In this document: in pieces, positions 1-12,200 of the stretch
Layout: every line of letters begins with the position of its first letter
Position numbering within the stretch: position 1 is the first letter of the stretch
NCBI GenBank assembly: GCA_033439255.1
Contig: CM065892.1
Coordinates: forward strand, 620,001-684,000
Source: Hericium rajendrae
Taxonomy: Eukaryota; Basidiomycota; Agaricomycetes; Russulales; Hericiaceae
DNA length: 64,000 nt
Direction of reading: 5' to 3'
Translations under genes and position numbers: made by a program
The notes under the pieces: generated by a model
What the model saw: only the letters and a program-made list of their open reading frames with translations
What the model was told of the DNA's origin: nothing
The model's database searches: none

Positions 1-2756
1 GCAGCTAATTACGCTAGGTGAGTGATAATACCATTAGCCTTTAATCTGCTACACACCTAAACGAAGATGCTTGTCCTTGCTCTTGAGCAGAGTAGCAACA
101 GAGGCGGACATGCTCGATGTCAAGAGAAAGAAATGACTGCGAAAAGAGTGTTGCTGTGCAAAAATGGATAACAAATCGCATAAAAATAGGTAAAGATTCG
201 TCTTTTCCCTAGTGAGGACCAACGCTGGATTTATGCAGGCGATGAGCCTCTAGCAAGCCACAGATAGAGCACGTCAAACGTACATGTAGTGTCTTTCCAC
301 GCAGGTAGCTCGCTGAGCGGTTTCGTTAACGAGTGTATGCATAGCTTGTAAAAGAAGTCCAAGAACTTCTCCAGCTTGTCATCGTCCTTCGGTCGCGAGA
401 ATAATTTTGTGGGTGCTTGCTGTGAAGATAGAGCAACAATGAGGACCGACGAAGAATCATGACCAGAGATACACGCACTAAGGCATCACTCCCTTCCGGC
501 TGCGGAAGCTCCAACATCATACGCAATGCATCACCCACCACAGTTTGCACGGCCAAGTCTCTACTCCGCACCATGATAGTCACGAGCAGCTGCAGCAACG
601 ACTGCTCGTGAGTGCTTTTCGTCTCCTCCGCATGTTGAAACTGCCTCAGCACATGCTCTCTCACGCCGTTGACATCGTGGTCGAGTAACGTCATCAGGAT
701 TTCGCCAGCGACGGAGATCATCTGCAAGCCCTCTTCTGAGAACTCGGAACGTCCCAGGGCCCACTGGACTGGATGGAGGATCCCGCGGTCCACAAGGGTC
801 TTGAATAATGTCATCCGCGCGGGAAGCTGAACGTTCTTGCCCATGATGCACAGCTGCTGAATGAGCAAGACGACTTCTTTGCGATGCTGATCGAGGTCGA
901 CCGGGGTTCCGTTAGGGGTCACTGCGCCGTTCGTCTTGCCCTTCCCTTTGTCCACGCCATTCGCCACCCCTTCTTCCACAGTCATCTTCGCATCCTCCTC
1001 GCCTCCAGCATTCATCTCGAATAGCCCAACCATATCCTTCAAGAAACGTGCATCATTCTGGACGTGCTGAATGATATCAATCTGGTTGAAGATGATACAA
1101 GAATTGAGGACGTTGAAGGTAGAGTCGTCCAAAACGCGCGCCAGGACGACATCTTTGAGGAATTGCAGTCGATAGGTATGATGGATCTTCCGCTGAATGG
1201 ATATATCATCAATGGGGATGGGTTGATGGAAGTGTGTATTCTCGCGCAGAAACTCCCGGTAATTCGCTTTGTGGGCGGGAAACTCGGGATCATCTAGGGA
1301 CAACATAAGAACGACGAGAGCAATAGAACGAAAAGATATGCAACATACACTCCAGCATGCCGACGACGCCATAAAATAAATCATCGTCGAGTATATGCTC
1401 ATACATGCTATGATCATTCATCATAACTGTGAACTCGGTGTCAGACCTAGGCTAAAAGACCACAAGCCGTGGCATCTCGAACTCTTGAAGCCTCAAAGAA
1501 ATCACTCACGAATTGTTTGCATTAGTCCACATAGCGCATGTAGATTTTCGAGATTTTCAAGGTCCTCCGCCTGGTGCATGACGTCAATCATGGCCTTCAG
1601 GTAGTCCTATTGCAGACAATGAGCCACAGCTGTTTCCTAAACGACTGTTTGCGCACCGCTCGTTGAATGTATTCGCAGATCTTCTCCTTGATGTTCGCAG
1701 TTCGAGACAGGGTCTTGATAGCTCTATCTATTTGAACGATTATGCCTAGAGTTGGCTGAGGTAGGTGTCCAGAGCGAATGATGCTCGCAGTCGTAACCGA
1801 GTTTTCAGAACCAGCTCCTGGAGAGGAAGACCCCGCTTGCTGCTCTTCTATTGAGGAGGCCATGTCGGCGGGGATATAAGGAATGAGGGTCAATGTGCCC
1901 TCACCTGCAGCCGTCGCGTGTATTCGCTGGACCTCCAAGATGAATGCCCATACCTCCGCGCAACCTTCCGGATCCTGGAAACTAAGCGCATAATCCATGC
2001 CATTTGGTTCCGTCCACACAATCAACGTCTCTGCAGATACGCATATCAACGCTATTCGTTTCCCACGTCGATAAACCGTGTACCCACCTTGCTGCCGTTG
2101 GTAGACGTCACTTGAACGAATAGTAGTCTGCAGGATGACCTCGTTGTAATTGGATTCGGCCCGGGCAATGAGGAGGGCTTCGCTCGTCGATTCATCATAG
2201 TGGCCGAAACAAAACGCGGTCCCTTGGTCGATCCACCGTTGGTTGATAAGTTCATAGACCTGCAGCAAGCAAAGACGCGTCCATAAGCCACGCCCCAAAA
2301 CCGACCTCACTCGATGCCAGAGGTCTTTGAGAAAGATCGGGGAGAGATGGCAGACGCGCGTCGAGATGGATTGACCGCAGCAAGACTCACCTTTACGCGT
2401 TTCAACTCGTGGTTATCCCCCTCTTGGTACCACTGTTGACCCTCCTCAACGTCATCCAACATCATCGTGCCCTCCTGGCCCTGAACGTTCATGGCGTCGC
2501 CATTAGCCACTCCATCCTGCGCCTGCGTGTCTACAACCTGAAAACCCTTATCGGCGTCTTGCTCGGCAGACGCCCCCATGTCCACACTCGTGGTAACCCC
2601 CATGTTCTGTTCCTGCTCCGCATTCGCCGCTTGACTATCCGTTACCGGGGCCGGTGTGGCAGATACTGGATCTGGATTCGATGGTGACTGTGAGATGCTC
2701 TCGGACGACAGGGCGGACGCTGGGGTCGTAGCATTGGCAGCGTCGGCGCTGCTCAT
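1..2756 (-). CDS. PSY2: PP4R3 / Psy2 (SMEK) regulatory subunit of protein phosphatase 4, 3' end beyond window
   Basis: Regulatory subunit that targets protein phosphatase 4 catalytic subunit to nuclear substrates in DNA repair and checkpoint recovery (family knowledge). The ATG is at 2756. The first exon encodes about 125 acidic, low-complexity residues; the next (below about 2300) gives the PH/EVH1-like domain (YELINQRWIDQGTAFCFG). The SMK-1 region follows, with DYLKAMIDVMHQAEDLENL near 1600-1540, DPEFPAHKANYREFLREN near 1270, and FLDFFYKLCIHSL near 350. Splicing 283-209 and 56-5 restores EKTNLYLFLCDLL and KDKHLRLAA, both family hallmarks. The open frames alone break at each intron. The protein is truncated at the left window edge, so the armadillo C-terminus and tail are not visible. 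Family assignment is very likely. Confidence 0.93.
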
Positions 2757-3440
2757 GACAGAGACCAGGGCACGGCTGATGGTGTCGGAGAGGTACGCGG
2801 AAAGCGGCTATGAAGAGATGGTGGGCGGGGGTGGTGGTGGTCGGCCGTCAACGTGCGGACAGCGCGCCCTCTGACGTGCCGGAAGTTGCCGATCCAATTT
2901 GCGTTGCTCGCCACAGCGTCGCCTCTTGCATGGGGGCTCGCTCGCCCAGGAGGAGGACAGAGAGCATCGTACGGCCGTGGTCAACGTCAAAGCTGTTGTA
3001 GTTCTGCAGAAGTATTTGCAAGGGCATCCAGGAGTCGTAGTACCGTGTTTCATCTCTTATTCATAAGGAGCGAGTCGATCTGGGATGTATCTGATTACAC
3101 GCGATCATACTAAACTTTGCAGCGATGCTGCCGACGCCGGTTCGCAGGATCTACTGTATCGAAGATCTTCGTCTCAAAATAAGATCTTCGTCAAAAATAT
3201 ATCATCACCTTCCGTCTCCCGCAGCGACCATATCGCTATTCGGAGCTTGTCTGCATCTTGGCGGATATATTGCGGATATGCACCCACACTAGCTCCTGCC
3301 CGATAAGCCTGATAGTTCACGTCCTCGGGACCACGAACGTGGACAATATATACAGTACTAGTCGTAACATACAGACGCTGACACCCCATTCCAGACAAAG
3401 ATCATTGGTGGTCGGGTCACGAAAAGCTGGACGACACTCC
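2757..3440. other. Intergenic: PP4R3 promoter and 3' flank of the EVE gene
   Basis: No supportable gene. Because both neighbours read leftward, this holds the PP4R3 promoter and the downstream flank of the EVE-domain gene. A GGTGGTGGTGG-type run lies near 2825-2845. I see no conserved protein in any frame. Confidence 0.6.
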
Positions 3441-4745
3441 CTACTGGTCGTGCTGTACAGTGGGCTTCCGCACACGTGTAGAACGCCGCACTGGCGGACT
3501 TTCTGGCTCCTCCACCTTCTCAATCTTGCGTTTCTTCGAACCCTTCCCAGCAGGCTCCTTCACCGGCTCTGCCTCCCCCTGTTCCGCCTCGCTCTTCAGG
3601 ACTGCCTCTACCTCTGCTTCGTCATCCTCGTCTTGTGCCGTCCTCGGGGTCGCCTTCTCCCGCCTACCTGCCTTGGCAGGTGCTGTCCCGGCCTCCTTTG
3701 GTTTCACAGGAGTCTTTGGAACCCGCTTAGGCTTTGGCTCATCCTTCCAGCCCCCCTTCTCCGCCAGCGCCTCGATCGCGTCCCACGCGCCCGCCTCCAC
3801 CTTCTGCACACTCAGTCGGCCGCGATTGACCAGAGCCATGTCTATTCCAAGGATCAGCAAAGGATGCCTTATTGTTTGCTTATGTGCTTACCCTTAATGG
3901 ACTTGAGACCCTCCTCTCCGATATACTCGACTTCGCTTGGCGGCGTTGATGCCCCTGCAATCTGGCGAAGCAGCGACAATGGCACAAAGTGCGCGGCTCG
4001 GGACTTGAACGTCAGATCAACCATGAACCATTTCGGACTGTCCTTGTCTGATTTCTGTCGTGGCGTTAGTTCGTCTCGAATGAGGGGTGGTTTCAGATAC
4101 GCGCCGCATCGAAATATGGATGTGAGCTATGCGGGGCGTCAGTAAATAAGACAGGCCGGGAGGCACATACGTACCTGTCCCACGCGGTGTCTGCAAACCG
4201 CGCGACATGATCAGTCGTCTGACTGTCCGAATTCGACTTATTAGACTTACAATCAGGGTACGCTTCTTTGGATACCTGCATCCCAAATGTCACAATACGA
4301 TCGGCCCGCGCCTGAGAGGTATAAACGCTCATACCTCGGCGAAACCAGCAATTCCTACTCAAAAGCTTGGTTACAACGATAGGACTCGAAGATGGCAGAA
4401 ATAAATAAACTGGGGACGTACCTGGACTTTTGCAATTGGAATGGTAGAACAGAACCTTCGTTGATTTCGAAAAGTGTTAGCCATAGAACAAAGACGGCAA
4501 AGCCACGTCGCGAACCTGATCTCCTACGGTCATGCTCTTCATGAGGTTCTTCGCCTCGTGGTTCCGGACACCTTCCCATGGTGTTGTTTGCACTTTTTCA
4601 AAGTCGTCCACGCTGAACTTCGCACCAATCTTAGCGGTGACAAACATAACCAACAATATCCAAGACTCACTTTGACATCTTTGCCCTTGACGATGCGAGA
4701 GTCGGGCTCGGCTTTCATGAGCCAGTACTTAGGTGCCGACGCCAT
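3441..4745 (-). CDS. EVE-domain protein, thymocyte nuclear protein 1 (THYN1)-like
   Basis: EVE domains are PUA/YTH-like folds thought to read modified bases; the substrate here is unknown. ATG 4745 opens [17 protein letters not shown], the standard family start. Exons then give [53 protein letters not shown] and [18 protein letters not shown], in the order of the human THYN1 fold. At least six introns of about 50 bases separate them. A fungal-style basic/acidic C-terminal tail of about 100 residues follows ([20 protein letters not shown]), resembling a nuclear localisation signal and probably disordered. The frame is open upstream of 4745 but only through a GTG, so 4745 is the start. Divergent neighbour is the stomatin gene. 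Confidence 0.9.
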
Positions 4746-6140
4746 GGATACTAATGATGTCTGCACGTCGATAAAGCGGCGAAGCCCGACTCTCTGTAAG
4801 CGAGACGTCACGGCAACTAGACCTGTTCAAACCTTGCACCATCAGCTTCAGAGTATTCCAGTTTACTGCATTGTAGATGCGATAAGTAACGTTTACCTGT
4901 GCCGAAATGACGTGGTAGTAGACCGCAACCGGCGCAAGTGTTTGTTTACGCGTTATTTGGACATGTGGAGGAGTGTGGGCGACGGGAATACCGTGTTATC
5001 CCGAAGAGTTTCCTTGCCGTAACGTCCGACTGGCACAACCACCACCATGATGTCTCTCCAAACGTGACCTTCTAAGCACGGTGTTCACCATGAACGCAAC
5101 ATGTCGGACCATGGCGTGATCACGGTGTTGAAGTACTCTCGATCGCGCTCATCTTGTCAAGACCGCCTCACAGCCCCAGAAGCTGCCATATTGTACTTGC
5201 CAAGTCCACCCTGAAATCAAAGCGCAGCATAATTGTGGACTTTACATGTCGGAGCGCTCGCAAGCGTTGGGTCCGATATCGAGTCAACGAGACGAAACGG
5301 GTCTACGTCCTTAGCACATAAGCGAGACAGTCGGGTGGAGGATTATCATGCCAGTACGTTTCATATATGGACCGCAGCAGGTAATGAGAGACGCTCGTAG
5401 GGTATCTGCCCAGCTGTCGATTGATGTCGACCGGTCCTAGTGCTTCAGATCAGCTGTACAGTGGTGCTCGTGCATCCCTGGTTATCTCTCTTCTGATCGG
5501 CTGTATACCCATGGCTCTCGCTGGTACTGGCCCGCAAGCTCACAATTTGAATATTTACAGTCTAATTTCAACCCGTATCAATTCCAGGCTGCTCGTGCCA
5601 AGCTCTCGAGCCTCACACAAGAACCTACAAGAACCTGGCCGACGGGTGCCGTGAGTGTGCCATGTCCATATTTCGTCATCACGGACCGAATGCGATCTCA
5701 GATTCCCCGGAAATAACTTCGACACAGCCCCCGCATCTCCAGGGTTCCTGATTGCCTGACCCCGCATTTCGTACGAAACATTGCCAACGCGTCCTTTGCT
5801 CAACCAGCCTGTTCTATTTGAGATGACTCCGGCGTCGTCGGAGATGCGGAGGTTGCAAAGGATAGAGAGGGTAATGCAGCCGTGCGGGTGTCTCCCACTG
5901 TGAGAGAGTTGTGGGCTAGATAGAGCATGCGGGGTTTCTGCTTCAGAAGAATAGATTGCGGGCAGTGCAACATGTGAGCGCGTGATGGAGACGGCTACTG
6001 TAGCATTGGAAAATGCGCAGCACATTGAGCGCCCCGAATTGGCAGCTCATGCACAGCACTTCCTTCTCGTGCTACTATAAGACCACACTGTTCGCCGTCG
6101 TGAACGCGGACCAGACACCCTCCCAGTTCTCCGTAACGCC
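4746..6140. other. Intergenic, divergent EVE / stomatin promoter region
   Basis: About 1.4 kb between divergent genes. Several 60-156-codon frames are open (for example minus 6025-5555), but none shows a recognisable domain. The tandem CAAGAACCT pair near 5618-5634 is too short to mean much. I call no gene here. Confidence 0.55.
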
Positions 6141-7468
6141 ATGTCGACACAAAGCCAAGACCGCAAGGACCGTATGTCGGACACAGCCTCGTCGAATGGA
6201 AACGTGGTCGATCACCATGCCCCGAATGGTGCGTCTCCGTTCTTTGCTTAGCGCCAGCCTCTCAGTCGACGCCCGCGTTGAACACATTTTTCATGTCTGA
6301 AGTCACCGATGACGCAGGTCCATCGCTGAGACGGCCGGTGGATCCTGCTGCGTCCAAGCACGTTATCCATGTGCAGCCATTGAAGAAGGAGGAGATGCAG
6401 GTGGGCATGTTGGCTAGATTCAACCCTGATTCATCGTGCTCATGCACCATGTAGCCTTCCTATGCTCAGGATATGGGTATCGGCGGTGTCACCCATGGCT
6501 TTTACGGTACCATGCTGCAGTCATTGGGCTCCTGCCTCGGATTCTGCGGTGCCTTCCCGTGCTGTCCCTTCCCCAACCCGTTCAAAGAAGTCAACCAAGG
6601 TATGCCGACGAAACTGTAGCCCTGAAACCCAAAGCTCATGCCTCACAGGCTCCGTTGGACTGGTGTCCCGCTTTGGACAGTTCTACAAGTCGGTTGACCC
6701 TGGTCTTGTGCAGGTCAACGTCTGCACTGAGAGCCTGCGAACCGTGGACGTCAAGATCCAGATCAGCCCCATTGGCAGACAGACGGTCATCACCCGCGAC
6801 AACGTCAACGTCGAGATGTATGTGATGTCTGCCATCATATCTCCGCCCGCACTGACAGCCAGTGCAGCGACTCCGTCATCTACTTCCAAATCACCAACCC
6901 CTACCGCGCGGCGTTCGGCATCTCCGACCTGCGCCAGGCGCTCATCGAGCGTGCGCAGACCACCCTCCGGCACGTCGTCGGCGCGCGCATGGTACAGTCC
7001 GTTGTGACCGAGCGCGAGGCGATCGCATTCGAGATCGCCGAGATCGTCGGCGACGTCGCGGACAAATGGGGCGTGTCGATCGAGGGCATCCTCATCAAGG
7101 ACATCATCTTCTCGCCCGAGGTCTCCGCGTCGCTCTCCTCCGCCGCGCAGCAGAAGCGCATCGGCGAGAGCAAGGTCATCGCCGCGCGCGCGGAGGTCGA
7201 CTCGGCGCGCCTCATGCGCCAGGCGGCCGACATCCTCGCGTCGCCCGCCGCGATGCAGATCCGCCAGCTCGAGGCGCTGCAGCAGATGGCAAGGAGCGCG
7301 AACAGCAAGGTTGTGTTCGTGCCGATGCAGCTGCAGAGCGATCTCGTGGGCAATGCGGCGGGCCCGTCGGGCAGCGCGCAGGGCAGCAATCTGCTCCAGC
7401 AGGAGACTGCGGACACTGTCGGCGCGACGAGCCGTGCGGGCATTCTGTCCAGCGTTTCCGAGATCTAG
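6141..7468 (+). CDS. Stomatin / SPFH-domain (prohibitin-like) membrane protein
   Basis: Stomatins are oligomeric scaffolds on the cytosolic face of membranes that organise lipid domains and channels. Proposed exons are 6141-6171, 6258-6400, 6455-6599, 6649-6817 and 6868-7468, giving 362 residues in frame. A Cys-rich membrane-insertion segment (SLGSCLGFCGAFPCCPFPNP) precedes the SPFH domain, which includes SVGLVSRFGQFYKSVDPG and NVNVEIDSVIYFQITNPYRA. The coiled-coil end (QKRIGESKVIAARAEVDSAR) and RQAADILASPAAMQIRQLEA are highly conserved in fungal stomatins. The cysteines are likely palmitoylated (inference). The first intron is the least certain. Donor GTATGT at 6172 is preferred; a donor at 6229 would leave a 29-base intron, though both keep frame. 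Confidence 0.9.
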
Positions 7469-7982
7469 GAATCGTCGCTCTGATGAACCATTCGCTGCTT
7501 ATCCTTCCATGTATTCTATGTCTGCGGACACGAGCCATCCGTTTTCGTCATCTTGTAATACTTACTCTCATGACCTTTATGCAGACTGTGTACAAGCCAT
7601 TGTGTACGAGCCAGTACGGAGTTCCGTCTCTCATGTAAACCTCGCTTTCGAACTTCGTCCTTTACTAGTAATAATGTGGATATATACCCTAGTTCGAGAT
7701 CGGTGCTACTTTTGGATCCGGCTGTCGGTTCAAATGACATGCACTTCTGCACGACCTTGTGAGATTGTGGATTCGTGGTCATCGCAAGGCATAAGTAACG
7801 GACACGTAGGACAAGAGGCGTAGATAAATCGGGGTAAGATGGACGGCAATACGAAAATTGAAGCAAACACAGATAGTCTGGGGGTAAAATAGTGCGTAGA
7901 TGGTGCGAAAGCTAAACACGAAGCACAAATCCGACAAATCGAGAAGAAACAATCACATGAAGCAAGCGGCATCCCGCCAAGA
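7469..7982. other. Convergent 3' flanks of stomatin and KEN-box genes
   Basis: Stomatin (plus) and the KEN-box gene (minus) converge here, so both 3' UTRs and terminators should lie in these 514 bases. No coding signal was found. Confidence 0.55.
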
Positions 7983-8795
7983 TCACAATGCGACATTCTC
8001 CTCGTCGCCCGTCATCGCCTCCTCATCCATCATCGCCCGCCTCCGCTCCTTCCTTTCCTGCGCGGGCGTGCTCTTCCCCCCACTCCCAGGCGTCGCACTC
8101 CCCGCACTGATCCTCGCAGACCGCCGCGGCGTCCGCTCGTTCCAGTCGCGCAGGCCCCGCGGCGTCGACGCCGCCGCCTTATCCTTGCCCACGGACTTGC
8201 GCACGCGGCGGCGCGGCGGCACATTCTCCTTCGCGTCATCCGGCGCGCCCGCACTCGGCGCAGCATCCGCGACCGGCAGCACGAGGTGCGCGTCCTGGTG
8301 CACGTCGAACCCGGGGTAATGCACAGACTGGCGGTCCGGCGGCGGGGGCATCTCGCGCGGCACCAGTATCGGCGCGCTGCGCGACGCAGGCAGGTTCGGG
8401 CTGGCCGGCAAGCGCTTCGCGAGCCGCGGCGACGTGCGGCTGCCCTTCGTCGGTGTGGCTTGCGACGATCTGCGCCGGCGGCGCGGGGTGGCCCCGTTCG
8501 CGGGCGCGCCAAAGTCGAGTTTGCGCACGGGGCTGCCGAGATGGTGCGGGTATGCCTGCGCGAAGGCGCGCGAGGACGACGGGGCGGGGCTCGGTGGTTT
8601 CGGGGGCGAGAAGAAGCCCTCCTGCTCAAGAATGCGGCGCTTCGCGGGACTGAAGAGGGTGGGTCCGGGTGATAGGGGCCGCTTGTGCGAGCCTGGGTGT
8701 TTGAATGGGCTGGATGAGTTGGATGGGATGTTGGGGTCAGATGAGGAGGGCAGGAAGCGCTCGAGGGGGAGGTCGGCGAGGGGTGCGCGTGGCAT
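7983..8795 (-). CDS. Unknown basic, Ser/Pro-rich protein with KEN box and CDK-type sites
   Basis: Not recognised as a named family. It is a single 270-residue exon from ATG 8795, unusual in this intron-rich window. Motifs suggest cell-cycle control. A KEN box lies near residue 192 (DDAKENVPPRRR), a typical APC/C-Cdh1 degron. Many full CDK consensus sites occur: SPAKR, SPVRK, TPRRR, TPTKG and TPRRS. A basic RxL-like motif (KRRIL) could dock cyclin. Best-conserved-looking pieces are LFSPAKRRILEQEGFFSP and HYPGFDVHQDAHLVLP. The rest looks disordered. Three ACGCGT boxes lie about 190-230 bases upstream of the ATG. It could be a fast-evolving CDK inhibitor, securin-like protein or replication factor; none is proven. 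A longer overlapping frame (8944-8030) is an arginine-rich GC artefact. Confidence 0.75.
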   Translation of the reverse strand: MPRAPLADLPLERFLPSSSDPNIPSNSSSPFKHPGSHKRPLSPGPTLFSPAKRRILEQEGFFSPPKPPSPAPSSSRAFAQAYPHHLGSPVRKLDFGAPANGATPRRRRRSSQATPTKGSRTSPRLAKRLPASPNLPASRSAPILVPREMPPPPDRQSVHYPGFDVHQDAHLVLPVADAAPSAGAPDDAKENVPPRRRVRKSVGKDKAAASTPRGLRDWNERTPRRSARISAGSATPGSGGKSTPAQERKERRRAMMDEEAMTGDEENVAL

Positions 8796-9277
8796 TGTAG
8801 ATGGTAGTCTGTGGTTGAGCTGTGATAATAAGTTTGCGGTCGTTTGACCAAGGAAATGTTGAATGATGAGGCTGAAGGGGTCGACGCGGTGTGGCGCGGT
8901 GGTGGGGGGAGCAAGGCGCGAGGCTGGCAGACGCGACGTGCCACTAATTATTCAACTCGCGTATGTACAAACAAGGTCCAAACAACGCGTACCGTCACGT
9001 CATTTCACGCGTGGCGTAACGCGTCTCCCGAGCACAGACAGCCGCAACGAGGACGCGAGCGTGACTCGGACGGCAACGTTCTTCCAGTACTCTTCCCAGC
9101 GATAGTAAGTTGGAGGCAGAAGGTTACGAGAAGGAGCTTTAGGCAATACACAAGGCAGAACTCAAGGCACAGACGTGCTTTCCATCGATGAAGGTTAGAT
9201 TATAATTCATGAAATCAAAGTACAACAATGTATAATCTAGCAACAAATATCCCGGATATATGCAAATGATCGTACTT
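8796..9277. other. Intergenic: A190 3' flank and KEN-box gene promoter
   Basis: Both neighbours are on the minus strand. The region holds the ACGCGT cluster described separately, and A/T-rich DNA near 9195-9265 likely carrying the A190 polyadenylation signals. No coding signal. Confidence 0.6.
8985..9024. promoter_or_regulatory. Cluster of three ACGCGT (MCB-type) boxes
   Basis: ACGCGT occurs at 8985-8990, 9007-9012 (inside palindrome CACGCGTG) and 9019-9024. In yeasts this hexamer is the MluI cell-cycle box bound by MBF at G1/S. The cluster sits about 190-230 bases upstream of the KEN-box protein start at 8795 and just beyond the A190 3' end. Confidence 0.6.
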
Positions 9278-12200
9278 TTATGCCTGAGCAGCTATTGGCA
9301 TGGGGCCGTCCATATTTTGCGCGAGCGGGGTAACAATGTCAAACACGCCGGTTCCAGTCAAACTCGGCCTGCCCAGCACGAGGTTACTCGATGGTGTCCG
9401 AAGAGCATCGAAGTCACCGTATAGCGTTGCCTCTGATAGGAACGACGCCGTGGTCTCGAACGACGCCTTGAGCAGAGGCGAAGGATGCATGCCGATACCC
9501 TTGCGGTTAAACGGCTTGTATCTACCTTCGAAAGTCTATATAATGCTTTCATTAGCAAAAGGGACATGCCGGAATGGGAAAGGCATACCATGTAGTCTGC
9601 GATGAGCTCCAAGTGCCGTGTGTCGACATCGATCTTGTAGACGTCGAAAACACCGCTCATCTCTTGCACGATCGCCGCGCGGGCCATCTCGACACCATAT
9701 GTGGTCAGGATGGCATGGATGTCATTGGAGCGGATGCTGTTCGCATCGATCATGCTGTCCTCTCCGCTGCATGCGAATTCCCAGATTCCCTTGAAGTTGG
9801 ATCCGTTGCTGGTTATCTATGAATGCGCGACGGTTAAGTTCCGAGATTACTTTGCATGACAGAAGGCTTGATGACGTACTCGAATGCGCCCATCTTTGCT
9901 GTCTTCTCGGAGACGGAACAGGTCTGTGATGTTGGGGATCTCGCGGATGATGGTCTTCACGCAGGCACGCTCGACGATGCCCACCAAAAGCAACTTCGGG
10001 AAATCCGAGCCAAACTGCGTAGACATAAGTGACCGCATGTATCAGCCACGTTCATAGAAACGTACCTCAAGCTCAAAAGTGCAGCCCTCGGGGTGGAAGT
10101 CGAACGTCGTCGCGTTGGGGAAATTCCCAAGGAACGCCTCCGACGTCTGTTCCACAAGCGCCGCTAAACTGCCCTTCTTCTTCTTCAGCTTCTTCGCCGT
10201 CTCCTCGTCATCTGCGCCGCTCTTATCACCATCCGACGCGTACGCCGCCTCCAGCGCCGCATCGTCCATCTCCGCATCGCTGTCCTCCTCATCGTCATCC
10301 TCGTACGACGCCTGCTGCTTCGTCTGCCGCTTCCACTTCTCGTCCGTCGCGTCTCCGTCGCCGACCTCGCTGTCCTCATCCTCATCCCGGCCCTTGCGCT
10401 TCGCCGGCTGCTCCTCGCTATCATCTTCCTCTGCCGCAGCGCCACCAGCAGTGCGCTCCAGGGGCGCCCTTCCCTTCCCAAGCTCCGCGATCTGGCCCTT
10501 CATGTCCGCGTCCAGCTTCTTCATCTCCGTCTGGATCTCCCGCCTCAGCAGCATCGGAAAGCGTGTCGCGAACGCGCTCAGGAGCTCCCTGATCGTCACG
10601 TCGTACTCGGCCATGTATTCCTCCTCCGGGAAGAACGCGAGCTTGATCGTGAACACCTTGCTGCGCGAGTCCCTGTTCACGGCCAGGCGCTCGGTGACCG
10701 CCACGTTGTCGACGATCTGCGAGAGCGTGAGGCGGCTGCCTTCTTTGCAGAACTTGTCGACTGCGGCCTCGTCGTAGCCGGGTGTGACGATGATGGTCAT
10801 GGATGGTGTCTTCGGCTTTACCGAAGCAGTCATTACGATTTCTCGTAAACGGGGAATACCAAGCGTGACGTTAGCAGCACCGTGTCCTGCGGTTGGATGA
10901 GCTAATATTATAGGAAATAATTAGGATAGGTGCCTACCGGCAAAATGGAAAGTGTTCAGTGTCATTTGTGTTGAGGGTTCGCCGACACTAACAGTCACAA
11001 TTAGTTTCGGTAGTCAATCTGCGAGCGACGAAACTCACCCCTGACCAGCAAGCAAACCGACAGCTTCGCCGGGCTCGATAATGCTACGCATGTACTTGAT
11101 GAACATGAGAAGGCGGAGGGTTTTGGCAGTCAGCAGTTCACTACGGCGCTTAAACTTGTTAGTGTCGCTATCGTCCTCCTCATCGAGTTCCAAAAGCTTG
11201 TCAGGATTCGTGTTGATATAATGCTCCAGCTTTTCCGCGAACTTCTCAGAGGCCGCGCCCAGGTAGCGCACGGGATTGTACAGAGCCATCGGCGTCTCGT
11301 ACTTATCCCGCTTTGACTCCTGTGAGCCCTCCTTGCGCTCCGCAGACCGCTTGATGACCTTCCGAATATACTTCATGGCCTCCTTCTCATCGACCTTGTT
11401 CAAGATATACCGCGGCTGGTACTTGTTGAGCAGCGAGATAGAGTTCATGGCGCAGAACGCAAACTGGTACAGATGTTTCTGCTTCGTGACATCGAGCGCA
11501 TCGCCGCCATAGTGGAACTGGTACACCGAGTCGTCGCTGCCGCGCACGGTGTTGTCGTAGTGCACCCGGAGGCCCTCGAGGTGCTTGATCAGCGAGCGCT
11601 GGAGGTACCCGGAGCGCGACGTCTTGACGGCGGTGTCGATCAGGCCCTCGCGTCCAGCCATGCAATGGAAGAAGAACTCCTGTGGCTTGACGCCGGTCAA
11701 GAAGCGGCTGGCGACGTACCCGCCGGCAATGGCCTTCGTCTCAAACGCCTTAAACGACGGGAGCGTCTTCCCGCTGACCATGACCGGCACACGCCGGCCC
11801 TCGAGCTCCTGCTGTCCCAGCGCGCACGAAATCTGCTGTGCGTTGACCGCGCTGCCCTTCGCACCAGACTGCGTCATCGCCTGCATGTGATTGTGCGGGA
11901 ACTGGCGCAGCAGCCCGTGCGGCATGACGGCGTCCGCGATCGCCTTGGTCAGCTTGGCGAGCTTCGTCTTGACCGTCATGTCGAGGCCGGCCATCTTGTT
12001 GTCGTCGCGGAGCACGTCCTGCAGAAGTGAGCGCAGTGCGGCAGGCCGCTCGGCCTCAGGCGTGTCCTTGAGCGACGGGAAGTTGTCGATAGCGCCGTCG
12101 GTCCCGTAGTTCTCGCCTTGACGCAGAACCTCGGTTCTTCTGGCGTCTCCTTCCTTGGTCAGCGCCAGATCGTCCATACGACAGGTGAACGCGCGGTGCT

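Noticed and set aside
3258-4145. A 295-codon plus-strand open frame across the EVE gene
   Set aside because: Antisense to well-supported EVE exons; leucine/arginine-rich translation without domains.
4745-4811. N-terminal extension of the EVE protein with arginines, resembling a mitochondrial signal
   Set aside because: The upstream initiating codon would be GTG, and the sequence contains a CTTACAG acceptor-like site; ATG 4745 matches the family start.
6862-7638. A 258-codon plus-strand frame in the stomatin last exon
   Set aside because: Shifted frame of the SPFH coiled-coil exon, rich in Arg and His; the stomatin frame is clearly real.
8030-8944. A 304-codon minus-strand open frame overlapping the KEN-box gene in another frame
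   Set aside because: Extremely arginine/serine-rich translation typical of the shifted frame of GC-rich, proline-rich coding DNA; no motif, and the KEN-box frame explains the region.
10079-10777. A serine-rich 232-codon plus-strand frame
   Set aside because: Antisense to the acidic insertion of A190; GAG/GAC codons read backwards give CTC/GTC and serine codons.
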